Origin: Podaxis mareebaensis
Taxonomy: Eukaryota > Basidiomycota > Agaricomycetes > Agaricales > Agaricaceae
Assembly (NCBI GenBank): GCA_018524725.1
Contig: JAEUWP010000584.1
Span: 1 to 64,000 of the forward strand
Length of the DNA stretch: 64,000 nucleotides
Direction of reading: 5' to 3'
Shown here: piece after piece, positions 44,106 to 54,770 of the stretch
Layout of the letters: each line of letters begins with the position of its first letter
Numbering within the stretch: the stretch's first letter is position 1
Notes under the pieces: generated by a model
What the model saw: only the letters and a program-made list of their open reading frames with translations
The model's database searches: none
What the model was told of the DNA's origin: nothing
Made by a program: the position numbers and the translations under genes

Positions 44106-44479
44106 AACCCAAGCTACTCAAATGTCCTCCATTTCTAACAACACCACAACCACTGACTACCCAACCACTCCCACTTCCAATACCTCTTTTACTTGAGCAT
44201 CATCACAGACTCTCATCTCTGTTCCACCTACTCCTCTCACTCACAAACTGACACCCTCACCAGAAGATTGCCCCTCTACCCCAGAGTCTCTCTGCTATGA
44301 AGAGCAGCAAAGACAAGTCACCAACATCACCAAAGTCAGGTGCCAAATATCTGAGGTGTTCCAACTACATGAAGCACAAAGCACCCAAAGGCAAGCCCTT
44401 CTGACTCTTGCCCTACAAGAAGCAGGTGATGCTGCTCTTTCTGCTGCTGTACAACTTGACTCTTTATATGAAGATGCCT

Positions 44480-45412
44480 GTCAGCCATATGGTCGAGGGG
44501 TTTGGATGTAGGCTTAATTCCTGCCAGACCTTTCAGCTGTGTGGTCCCGGGTTCAAACCCCTGGGGATGCATTTCTTTGGGGGCTACTGGTGCATGAAGT
44601 GTGGTTGCTTAGCAATAATCTCGGGTGACTCCAAAATGGTTGTATGGTCCTGTTTGGGTCTCAGGTGGTTCCAGGCACACTGATTGCTGGTACCCTCCAG
44701 GGTTAAGCTGGCTTTCAAGTGTCCAGGGAGAGATCTCCCAGGCTAGTGTGGGTAAATTACTCAGCCATGCAGCAAGTCATGTAGTGATGTCACACTTTAA
44801 TGGTGTGACTAAGCTGTGTGCTCCACCCAAGTCCAATATACTGGCTGAAGGTGGTGGTGCTCCCTTGGTAAAGGAGCTTAATCTGGGGTATATCTCAGGC
44901 CATTACTGGAAATAGGGCATTATAAGAGGGGGATTTGAGGAGAAAACAGTCTGATCTGGAAGTGTGCTGAAAAAAGCCAGCCAGAACAGGATACCCCCCA
45001 CCAGTCCACTTCAGCATAGTTCTGGTAGTTAGTAGGCATAACCCAATCTCTGGATTGAGGGTGTCAGCTGATAGCTGGCCAATGACCCCATGTCATGTAC
45101 CTCTGGGGTGACCTCAGGAACCAATCTGGTAGTGGCACCTGCAAGGTGTAGAGCCCAGACAGTTAAGTACAGGGATCTGGGCCTTAATGGCATACTGAAC
45201 CGGCTGCTGGGTAACAGGAAGTGGCCCTGGGGTAGCACCTGGATCAAGCCATGGGCTGTAGCAAGGGATATCAGAGAATGCTCCCTTGGCTCGAGAGGAC
45301 TAAATCCTACACTGGTCAGCCTGATACAGTTAAAATAGTCAGGTTCTGGCTCAAGTTGATTCCACATCACCCAAAAGGGTAGGGGTGCCTGCAAAGGGCT
45401 TCATAGATGGGC
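44480..45412 (+). repeat. Non-LINE head repeat, copy 1, with polymerase III-like A and B boxes
   Basis: It begins directly after the TSD and ends ...GCAAAGGGCTTCATAGATGGGC. Within the first 85 bases are an A-box-like TGGTCGAGGGG (44490-44500) and a B-box-like GGTTCAAACCC (44550-44560), as in tRNA-Leu or tRNA-Ser derived SINEs. Further in, a TATA-like ATTATAAGAGGGGG lies near 44,920. A second copy on the other strand (60022-60957) has the same first and last bases. A 96-codon open frame (44625-44915) is kept in both copies but has no recognised match. Confidence 0.85.
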
Positions 45413-46672
45413 CACTCCTGGCTCTCCTCCTCCCCTCTTAATCACATCCACTTCTGGTTGATCCCATTGTCTGCCAACTGGTCTATTCATCACAAGGTGC
45501 ATACACTTGCCAAATCCCTCTGCCTACCTAATCCATATTGTCAACCTATCCACACTTCCCTCAGATTCATTCACCTACACTATACCCAAAAATGCCTAAT
45601 GCTATGGCAACAACAAATGAACAATCCAAACCACTGTGGTCACAATTGGCTCCCCCAACCCCACTGAGCAACCACTTCAACCCAAGTATGCCAAGGGTGG
45701 AACTTGGCTCAACTCCCCCCTAGGAAAGAATGCCCAACTATGCACACACTTCATGCATTGCATCACCAATCACATGCCCATTGGTGCCTTTAGACAGTGA
45801 TTCTTTCCTGGGCACCACATCACCTCCTGCCCATGCAGCAAGCCACTTGAGACTTGTGATCACATTCTTGATGATTGCCCTTGCTTTTAATACCCAGTAG
45901 GGGCCCATGACAGCTTCTTCTGGATCATCCAATTCCTTGACCAGACAAATATTGAGGCCATAATTGGCTTCCACTTACCAACCCCATAGACCAACCCTTG
46001 GAACCCAAGTACATTAACGGCAGTACCTGGCTCTCATTGGACCTTGGCACTGACCCCAATCTTTGTGCATGCTTCACCTGCTGCATAACTGACCATGCAC
46101 CTATTGGTGTGTTTAGACAGCACTTCTTTCCAGGGCACTACATCACCTCCTGCCCATGCAGCAAAGAACTTGAAACTCAGGACCACATTATCCACCACTG
46201 TCCCCTTTACCATCAGCCCTATGGTATTTGCATGAATATCTACTGGCTTATCAAGTTTCTTCACAAAAACCCAGCAGCATTCTCATTCGCTGACCAGATT
46301 CAAGGACCAATTACATTTGAGGACTACAACACCTGATGGCTTACTCGACGAGAGAGGCTGGCCTTTTTTTTTTTTTTTTTTTTTTAATTCCACGTTTATT
46401 GCAATAGAACTAGCTACTACAAACGGGTGCATGATAGCAGTCCCAATACCGAAACTAGAGAGAAGGAAAAAAGGGGGAAAGATGGAGAAAAGAAAAAGAA
46501 AAGTATGAAAAGTATGAGAGCCGATAGAGCTACTCTATATACGTATGAGATGGAAAGAGAGAGTGACCTAACTTAACAAAATGAGTAACAGGAGTGGAAA
46601 ATGAGAAATGAAATAAGAGAGGGGTAGGAGTGGGGAGCTAGCTATGAGGCAAGAGTGAAATAGAAAAAGCCT

Positions 46673-49600
46673 TCAGTGAATGTCTGGAACTCCATTTCTT
46701 GCAAGTCGCTCTCTGCAGTTGAGGTGGCGGGTGGCGAACTCCTCTTGTGTGATAGGTCCTTGAATCTGGTCGGTGAATGAGAACGCTGCAGGGTTTTGGT
46801 CTAAGAATTGGATAACCCAATGGAAGCTGTCACAGGCTCCATATGGGTAGTGAAAACGGGGGCAGGCATCGAGTAAGTGGTTGCATGTCTCGAGAGGTTC
46901 ACCGCATGGGCAGGAGGTGATATGGCGCCCAGGAAAGAAGCACTGTCGAAAGGCACCAATGGGTGCATGATTGGTAATGCAGCAAGTGAAGTGCGCACAG
47001 AGTTGGGCGTTCTTTCTGAGGGGTGACTTTAGATAAGTCCCACTGTTGGCATATTTGGGGAGGAGAGGGTTTCCTGAGCCATCAATGAGAGGGAGCCATG
47101 AATGGCCACAGTGAGTGGGGTTGTTCATGAGTTGGTGCCATAGAGAAAGGCACTTTTGAGTATAGTGGTTGGAAACGAACCCCAAGGAGGTGCAGAAAGG
47201 TTGATGGCGAGGATTGGGGAGGTGAAGAGATTTGGCGAGAGTGTGCACCTGGTGATGAATAGACCATTTGGTGGATGAGGGAATAGACCAGAAGTGGACG
47301 TGGTTAAGAGGAGAGGAGGAGAGCCAGGAATGCAGTAGAGGAGCGACTGCAATAGAGTCTGGGTGTGCGCTGTGGGGCCTATAAGAAAATAAGAGTTTAG
47401 CGGATGAGATTGAGTCTGTAAAAACTATGATGGATGACATGTTAAGGGACTGGGCATTAGATATAGAGGAAAATAAACTGAGGTGGAGAGCATACAATTC
47501 AGAATCTGAAGAAGTAACTTCACCACAAGGGTGAACAGAGGAAGAAATAATGTTCAAATCAGAAGAGTTGAATACGAGGAAAGCGGAAGTGGCAGAGAGG
47601 GAAGGGTTAGAAGGAATGGAGCCATCTGTAACAACAGCGAGGGAGATGGGAGAAGAGAATGTGAGGTCGCGAGCTTGGGATGCATTGGCTATGTGGAGTG
47701 CCATGGCACCTTCTTTTGAAGGGTCAGGGCATTTGAAGAATTTGATTTGATCACTAAACAAGTCCAGCAGGTGCTGGCCAGGTTTGGCGCTGGGGTGGAG
47801 ACACTGAAACCGGTCCATGACCAGTTGGGTGTCTGAAATGAAGTTGAGCACTGTAGAGTGCTGCTTGGATTGACGCACGTCTAGAGGGTCAATGTCGTGT
47901 GTGAGGAGTTTAAGGGGATGTGATGGAGGGAGGGTGTGGAAGTGGAGGGAACATCGCTTGGCAAGTTTGAAGAGATGTAACTGGATAGGGATGAGACCTG
48001 CGATGGCCTCGACCCCACCAGTGGGGGTGGTGCGAAATGCACCCATTATCCATAAGGTGGCTTGACATTGCATATGCTGAAGGGACTTGATGAGTCCGCG
48101 GTACCTGGCATTATGGTTGAACCAAAGGTGGAATCCATATGTTGCTATAGGAACAACACAGGATCGGTATAGAAGTCTTTTGTGAAGAGGAGAGAGGCTG
48201 CGGACGGAGTTGCCGAGCATGCGCATACATCGAACAGTGGAAAGGGCCTTGGTGGAGTAGAAGTGGACGTGTTCTTTGAATGAGAGGTTTCTGTCGAACC
48301 AGAAACTGAGGTAGCAGAGGAAGGGTTTGGGGTGGATGGTGAGGGAGTCGTCAATGATGACAGGGGGATTGGGTTCATGGGAGGGGCGATTGGAGAAGTG
48401 GAAGGCCTTGGTTTTGTCTCTTTCGAGAACGAAACCAAGGCAGCGGAGGTAAACTTCACAGTTTTTGTAGATCTGTGAAAGGAGGCAGCAGTTAGAGATA
48501 AAGGAATCTGATTGTACAAGGATGAGTCCATCGTCAATGAAAGAAACTATTTTACAACAAGGGTCATTGGAAAAATGGTACATAAATGGGGAAAGGGAAA
48601 GGGCGGTGAGGATGGGGGAGAGAGCAGAACCTTGTCCAACGCTGACAGAAGTGGAAAATTTAGGGGACAAGTTATTGTTCCAAGAGTAAGTGGTGAAACG
48701 GTTACTTAGATAGTCTGAGAAAAAGGAGATGAGGCGAGAATTGAAACCTTGGCAGCGGAGGGTGGAGATGAGTACACTATGGTTGGTAGAGGGGAAAAAC
48801 TGTGCCACGTCAAAGGCGATGACACTTGTCTTGAGCTTTCGTTTCCATCCTGTGTGGACAAGATGGGTGACATATACTCCGGCATCTTCAGTGGAGCGCT
48901 GTATGATACCCCCAAATTGGAGGGGGTGGACGAGATCGTGTTGGGATGCTTCAAACTGCATCCAGGTGGAGATCATTTTTTTTGATGAGCTTGCCAAGAG
49001 TGTTGAGGAGGACGATGGGGCAGAACATCTTCGGGGTAGAGTAGTGTGGCTTGTTGGGTTTAGGAATGATGACGGAGGTGGAGTTCTTGAAATGTTCCGG
49101 CCATGTAGAAAATTCGACACATTTGGTGGTGAAAGTGAGGAAGTTGCGGAGGAAGGTGTCATTGGACATAAGGTGTTTGACATGAGCCCACGAGAGGTGG
49201 TCAGGGCCCGGGGCAGAGGCATTGGCACAAGGGTTAAGGGTGTCAAATAATTTGGCCTTGGAAAATGGAAGCCACAGGCACTCCAGGTGAGCATCAAAAG
49301 AATTGATGGCGTCTAAGTCTACTGGGCGCTCCGAAGTGGAATTATAGGAAGAGTCGAGAGCATGCCAGAGGTCGTCTAGCTTGTCACAACTCTTCCTGTT
49401 AAAAGTGATGGATTGAGAGGGAGGGAGGTTATGCTTGCCGATCCAGGACATCAAGTCCCAGGGACAGTGGTCTTCTTCAGCTATGTCCTTAATCTTCTTG
49501 TCGAAGAAAAGGCGTTTGGCCACACGGGTGGTGCGTCTGAATCTGGCCCAGTTTGATTTGGATTTATGAGCTTGAAAGGCTCTGAGGGTGGCGGAGCATG

Positions 49601-50594
49601 TGGGGTTCCACCATGGCTTTGATCGTGTGCAGATTTTGACGAGCTTGGCATTATGTTGCCATTCCTGGTCGATTATTTGGGATATAGCTAGGGCGTATGA
49701 GTGGACATCTTCTTTGGAATTGAAGGTGGGTGGGATGTTTTGAAGACAAACGCCTATAGAGTAGAGGAAGGAGGCTTCTTCCTCCAAGTCACAGGGTATG
49801 GTGAGTTTTTCGATAAAAGGAAGGAAGGGAGAGGGAGTAGGGAGAGAAGTGAGGAGAGGGCAGTGGTCTCATGTGAATTGCCAGTCATCACGGATTTGAT
49901 GGACTGGGCTTTGAGACGGGTCATCTGTCATGAAAATTAAGTCAATGACAGAAGGGTGTTTATTACCATCATAAGGGATGTGGGTGTATTTGACTTGAGA
50001 TGGCGTAGAGAGGGTGAGACCTAAAGAGTTCATGATATCGGTTAGTAAGTCACCACGAGCATTGTGGTGGGTTATATGGGGGTCCCATTCAGGAGAATGG
50101 GAATTAAAATCTCCTCTGGTGCATATGAGGCCTTTAGGGAGGAGGGGGATGTGCTGTTCGAGAAAAGAAATAGAGGAATCATCTGAGGGGTCGAAGTAAC
50201 AGTTCAAAAAATAAATCTTTTGGGGAAAAGAGAAAGAGATAAGTTGGAAGTCCGGAGAGGAAATGATATTGGGATGCGAAGTGGGCATAAGAGAATCGCA
50301 TGATCATTGAATGAAGGTGGCTGTTCTTGGGCGGTCTTCATTCGATAGGAAGATACGCCAACTGGGACTGTATGGCGTGCCTTTGTAGGGGACTCCTTCA
50401 GAGTTATTGGTGGAAGGGATGTTGTGAATGACGTTGAATGGGGGTTCTTGGAGACATAAAATGAGAATGTCTTTGAAAAGAGGGTCATTAAGAAGGAGTT
50501 CAACTAGAGAGGAAGATCGATGGACATTGAAAAATAAAATAGGAATTGAAGAGATAGAGGAAGGAGCAGGGCAGTTAAGAGGTCCTTTAGACAT
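46673..50594 (-). pseudogene. LINE-A ORF2: APE endonuclease, reverse transcriptase, RNase H
   Basis: The ATG at 50594-50592 lies inside the ORF1 stop (ATGTCTAA). Endonuclease blocks: ILFFNVHRSSS, LILCLQEPPF, TRGDFNSHSPEWD and HPSVIDLIFMTDD. RT blocks: APGPDHLSWAHVKHLMSND, KPHYSTPKMFCPIVLLNTLG, VIAFDVAQFFPSTNHSVLIS, SVGQGSALSPILTALSLSPF and the active site SFIDDGLILVQSD. RNase H: VVTDGSIPSNP, SDSELYALHL and IIVFTDSISSAKLL. A C-terminal cysteine/histidine cluster (HITSCPCGEPLETCNHLL) follows. Breaks: TGA near 50290 and 49868, and a frameshift in a run of eight T near 48976-48983 (plus strand). Without these the frame would be continuous to the stop at 46673. Confidence 0.9.
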
Positions 50595-53199
50595 TAACGG
50601 CGCCTGAGTTGAAATCATGTTGGTTCTTTTCAGCTTTAAGTTCCCGAAGCTTATTGGAGATCCATTCCCAATCAAATCAGTGACGGAAGAAGGGGCATTT
50701 ATCAGAGTTCACATGATGCTCCTTGGAGTCACATGAGAGGCAGTTAAAGGAGGTCACATGTGGACACTCCGTAATGTTGGCAGGGGTGGGAGGGCAGGGG
50801 TTGGGGCCTGGCTTACCGCGGCAACAGAAACCGTCATGGCAGTGGTTGTCGGTATGGTGGGGGTCTCCGCAGATGGCACACCTGGGGTTGCATGCCCTGC
50901 AGAGATGAGTGGGGTGACCCCACCTCCAGCAGTGATTGCAAAGAGGGGAGGCCGTGCGCATGGATGCACCATGGAAGGTACAGACACAATTTTCGAAGAG
51001 GAGGGTGTGATTAATGAGGCTCTTGGCCCTGGTGGCCAACTGAGAGTCCCAAAGGTCAAAGAACAGGATCGCGGAGTCGGAATGAGGAGAGACGCGATGG
51101 AAGCGGGGTTTGTTGATGAGATGTTGAATCATCTCATGATAGGGGGAGGTCTCGATAACTTCCTTGAAGTCATCAGAGGTGTGGGGGGAGCTGTTGGGTC
51201 AGAAATATGGGAGATTCGTCAATTTGACGAACGACTTGGACATGGGGAGAGAAGGGGTGATGGCATTCCTAATCTCTGGAGTGGCAAATGCAGATCTGTT
51301 GGAATCTGTGATGCCCTTTTTGATGATGAGGAGCTCCTCATCAGTGGCAACTTGGCTGGTTGACAGCCATAGAGTTCGGTCGTTGGACTTAGCTGATTCA
51401 ACCTTGAGTGTAAAGCCCTTTTGATAGAGGGCGTTGTTGCAGGTTCTCACCACTAGATCGAGGGAAGTGATGAGGATTGGTTTGAAAGTGTCGTTGTAGG
51501 GAACAATGACATTTTTGCGTGAGGGGCCTTGAGTGGCCTTGGGTGAATTGGAGGGGCAGGAGGGAGATTTAGGGGTTGAAGAAGGGGATGATTTGATATC
51601 ACCAGACGAACAGAGGAAATTGATAATGTCGACCGGCGACATGTTAGGGAATTGGTTTTGAAGGGCGGCATATTTTTGTAGCTCTTCAGGTTGGAGGGGG
51701 GAGTTTGAGGCCACCTTGGCATAGGATGATCTCTGGGTGGAGGGGGATGGAGCATTAGACCTGGGACAGGTTTTGAAGTTGATGGGGGGAGGGGAAGATG
51801 AAGGGGGAGATGATTTAGGGGAGGGTTTAGGGGCCTGGGGAGGGAAAGAGGGAGCGACAATAGGTTTATGCTGTTCTTGAGCAACTATTGGTTTACGAGG
51901 AGCCCATCATCGGGCGACAGGAGTCCATGCACTGGAATTGTTGTTGTTATCCTTTCCCAAGGTATGGACTTCAGGAGCGGACTTGGGAGCAGTGGTAGTG
52001 ATGGGGGGAGGAGGGAGCATTTCAGTGTCAACATTGGAACCAGAAGACTCACCTGGTTTGTTGACAGATTGAGGAGGGAGACGAGAGAGGGCGATTGCTT
52101 GCGCAGTGTCCTTATCGAATTGTGAATCTGAGCCCTGGAGTATCCCAGAGGCGTCAGGAGGGGGAAGAGGGGGAGAGCCCTGGAGTATTCCAGAGGCGTC
52201 TTTGGGGGATGGGGAGGACACTGCCGGTGCCTTTTCAGCCCAGCATTCTTGACGATGCCCAGTTGACATGGGTGTGGGGGTGGGAGATAGAGTGTGGGAG
52301 GGGGGGAACTGCATTGAAATAGCATCATAAAGATGCACAGTGTGATTATTGAATGGAACAGATTTGTTCCGGAGTTGCTCAGAGTGAGCTATTGCTTGCA
52401 TTAAGTGAACAAGGGCAGAGGTACCCTCGAAGGTAGAGAAGTCTCCTCCATTGTTGGCCCATGAGGAAAACCAGCTGGAGGTGTAGGAGAGGAGTGCCGT
52501 GAGTAGACTGAGCGCTTTGGGGTCGGAAGTGTTAGTGACATCAATGTCACCAAAGGTGTCACAGAGTGAAGAGTGGATTGCTGACCAATCCATTCTGTGG
52601 GACACAGGGTCCTCACCTTGAGGTTGGGTGTTGGCTGGGGGGGAAGTGAGAGTGAATGTTGGGAGGGCTGGGAGGGGGTCTGAGGGCTGGGATTCGTCCC
52701 AAGCTGCCCCAGGGGTAGGTGGGACAAAGCTGTAGGAAGAGGCAATGGCCTGAGCGGGTGAGAGAACTCTTTGGGAGGGGGCAATCTCGGGAGACAGGTC
52801 AATGTCCTCTCGGACTGGTGTGAGAGACGGGTGGATTGAGCGAGGGGTAGAAAGGCCTTGAGAGCCTTCCTGTTCATCGTTTTCTTCTGCAGATGATACA
52901 GAAGCAGCATCGTCTTCCTCTCTAAATTTCATACTCTTCTCGAGCCAGTTGGAGAGGGATTGGTCAGTTGAATAAGAGTGTTTAGCTCCTATGGATGGAG
53001 AAGGGGAGGGAGGCTTTCTGAGGAAATCTTCCGAGACTTGAAAATCGTTGAAGAGGCCAACAGAGGCTTCTCGGGGAAGAGTGGGGTTGGGCGCTAGACT
53101 GGTGCTTGACCGCTGACGATGAGTGATGCCGGAACAGATGCTGCTGGCAGCATTCTTGACACCTCCAAAGAAGCCGCTAGTTTCTTTGGAGTCTTTCAT
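50587..53199 (-). pseudogene. LINE-A ORF1 (gag-like, CCHC knuckles), interrupted by TGA codons
   Basis: The start is at 53199 (MKDSKETSGFFGGVKNAASS). An S/P-rich region follows, then a conserved block (SPVDIINFLCSSGDIKSSP) and zinc-knuckle-like repeats near 51,000-50,700 (CNHCWRWGHPTHLCRACNPR; CLSCDSKEHHVNSDKC). TGA stops occur at about 51907, 51199 and 50677; each is in a place where CGA (arginine) would keep the frame. The natural end is TAA at 50589-50587, overlapping the ORF2 start. The protein would bind element RNA. Confidence 0.8.
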
Positions 53200-54056
53200 A
53201 ATGAATTAGGACTGGTTGTGTATTTCCTTGTGCTACGAATAACTGAACCACTGAGTCATTGGTGGTAGTTACTGAGAAAGGAAGTGAGAGAGGCTGGCCT
53301 TACATGGCGCTCCAGATGTTCACTGAAAGGGCTTCTTTCTCCTTTCTTTTTCTCTTTTGTATATATGCTTGCCTCTTGCTAGCTCCATCTCTCCCCTCCC
53401 ACTTCTTCTTCATCTCTTTTCTCTCTCTATGTTTGAATAGCTGTACCCTCTATCTTGTGTTGGTTGCCTCTCACTAGCTCCCCCACTCCCCTCCCACATT
53501 CTTCTTCATTTCCTTTCTTTCTATCTCCTTCTCTGGTCTGTAGGTTTCAGCTCTTGGGACTGCTATCATGCACCCATTTGTAGTAGCTAGTCTATTGCAA
53601 TAAATGTTGATTTAAAAAAAAAAATTCCTTGACCAGAACCCCACAGCCTTTTCATTTGCCAACTAAATACAAGGACCCATCACCCAGGAGGAGTTTGCCA
53701 CCCACCACCTCAACAGGAGAGAATGACTTGCAAGAAACTGAGTCCTGGATATACACTGAAGGCCTCTCCCTCACCCTCTGATTCATAGCTAGCTCCCCCG
53801 CTCCTATACTTCTTCCTCTCACCCCTCCATCTCTTGTGATGTGTTAAGTTAGTTCCCTCTTTCTTCTCATCCCACTTCTCTAGTGTAGTTTGCATACTCC
53901 TATCCTTCTCTCTTACCTCTAATTCTTTTTCTTTTCCTCTTTCCTCTCTTTCCTCTCTAGTTTTGGTATTGGGACTGCTACCATGCACCCATTTGTATTA
54001 GCTAGTCTAGTGCAATAAACATTGATTTAAAAAAATATATATATATGAAGATGCCT

Positions 54057-54770
54057 TTTCCTGAGCAAGGACCACTCTCTCATCCATGGCACTGGATAGT
54101 GAATTGTGTATTATGAAGGGTATACTAGGAAATGACACTGGGAGTTGGGTGTGGAAGCCTGTGGGCTGTAGGTGCCCAGAGACCCCAGGTGGTGAGGTCG
54201 AAGTGGGAATGCATCAGGTCACCCAAAAAACATGAAGCACTGCCCAGCCAAGGCATTACATTGTGGTGAGCTCACCCACAGAGGCAGTGGAGAGTGTTGG
54301 TAGTGTGTTGGGTTGTGTTTGATGGTTGTTGGATATGGATATTGCTGGCATGTAGGGGAACAATGTGTTCTATGGTCCTCCAGTAGCAAAGGAAGGCATC
54401 CAAGGACCAGCAGCCCATGGTTTTAACTACATTGGGGAGAACATTGGCAAGGAGGAGGTGGGTGGTGCCTCTGATGCAGAAGGAGTGACTGGTGAGTGGT
54501 GGGTGGCCAGCTTTTTTCCATATTTGATTGCATCATTCCAGGAAGGACTTTTTGGTGAGGGTATGAGCAACATGTCCTCTCTTGAATGAGAAGAGGGGCA
54601 TGGTGGATGGGAATTTGTTGACTTGGAGGTGTTGGTGTAGGGTTTTGATTGGGTTGGTGGGGCCATGTTGATGAACAAGTGCAACTTTCTGTCCTAGGCA
54701 GTTGGTCTTTGTTGAGGGAAGGTGGAGTATCCAAGTGTTCTGATTGTTGGTGGAGTACTTGACTGAATAC
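54057..54770. other. Sequence continuing the LINE target beyond the 3' TSD
   Basis: After the TSD at 54042-54056 this CpG-poor stretch continues what was next to 44,464 before insertion, so it is probably the 3' non-coding part of the Gypsy element or its flank. Low-complexity frames exist on both strands (54365-54589 plus; 54734-54423 minus). No family or LTR recognised. Confidence 0.4.

Larger units (their letters stand above)
38500..44464 (+). mobile_element. Ty3/Gypsy chromovirus retrotransposon, decayed; LTRs not located
   Basis: Plus-strand blocks follow the order gag - CCHC knuckle - protease - RT - RNase H - integrase - chromodomain, the layout of Gypsy chromoviruses. All frames are interrupted. 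Nearly every in-frame stop can be derived from CGA, CAA, CAG or TGG by one C-to-T or G-to-A change, and CpG is almost absent. The 3' part continues beyond the LINE insertion, since the 15-base target site at 44465-44479 recurs at 54042-54056. No LTR pair was identified; the 3' LTR may lie outside the window or be lost. Confidence 0.85.
46364..53285 (-). mobile_element. LINE-A: nearly full-length APE-type LINE with poly-A tail
   Basis: The minus-strand element ends in a 22-base T run (46364-46385, the poly-A tail) and starts near 53285. A TSD of 14-16 bases, GAGAGAGGCTGGCCTT, lies at 46350-46365 and 53286-53301. It encodes a gag-like ORF1 and an ORF2 with endonuclease, reverse transcriptase and RNase H, resembling Tad1/I-group LINEs of fungi. 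It is rich in CpG, unlike its surroundings, so it is the youngest insertion here. It is not active as it stands: several TGA codons and one frameshift interrupt it. Confidence 0.92.
45946..53622 (+). mobile_element. 5'-truncated LINE inserted in the chimeric LINE (interrupted by LINE-A)
   Basis: A 15-base TSD, AATTCCTTGACCAGA, lies at 45931-45945 and 53623-53637. The element carries only the C-terminal end of ORF2 (HHCPLYHQPYGIC, then AAFSFADQIQGPITFEDYNT) and the 3' UTR (from 53286) with a poly-A tail at about 53614-53622. It belongs to the same subfamily as the old LINE at 54771-56512. LINE-A is inserted at 46365. Confidence 0.88.
44480..54041 (+). mobile_element. Chimeric LINE: ~933-base tRNA-like head joined to LINE 3' part (interrupted by nested LINEs)
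   Basis: The unit is flanked by a perfect 15-base target-site duplication, TATATGAAGATGCCT, at 44465-44479 and 54042-54056. It consists of a non-LINE head (44480-45412), a 5'-truncated LINE 3' portion (45413-45945 and 53638-54036; it reads HSWLSSSPL backwards to the RNase H region and ends FLDQNPTAFSFAN ...) and an A-rich tail. The middle (45946-53622) is a later insertion. Because head and LINE share one pair of TSDs, they integrated as one molecule. Confidence 0.85.

Noticed and set aside
44490..44565. Stand-alone tRNA-Leu/Ser gene
   Set aside because: A and B boxes are present but there is no acceptor stem or proper anticodon arm, and the same segment recurs as the start of a 935-base repeat. 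It is called a tRNA-like head instead.
46364..46385. Telomere or microsatellite tract
   Set aside because: The T run is the poly-A tail of LINE-A, shown by the TSD next to it.
48729..49250. 173-codon plus-strand open frame opposite LINE-A ORF2
   Set aside because: It is the antisense of the well-supported reverse transcriptase frame and shows no family features of its own.
54423..54734. P/Q/S-rich minus-strand frame as a gag gene
   Set aside because: Composition alone is not enough; no capsid block or knuckle is present and the stretch is probably non-coding flank.
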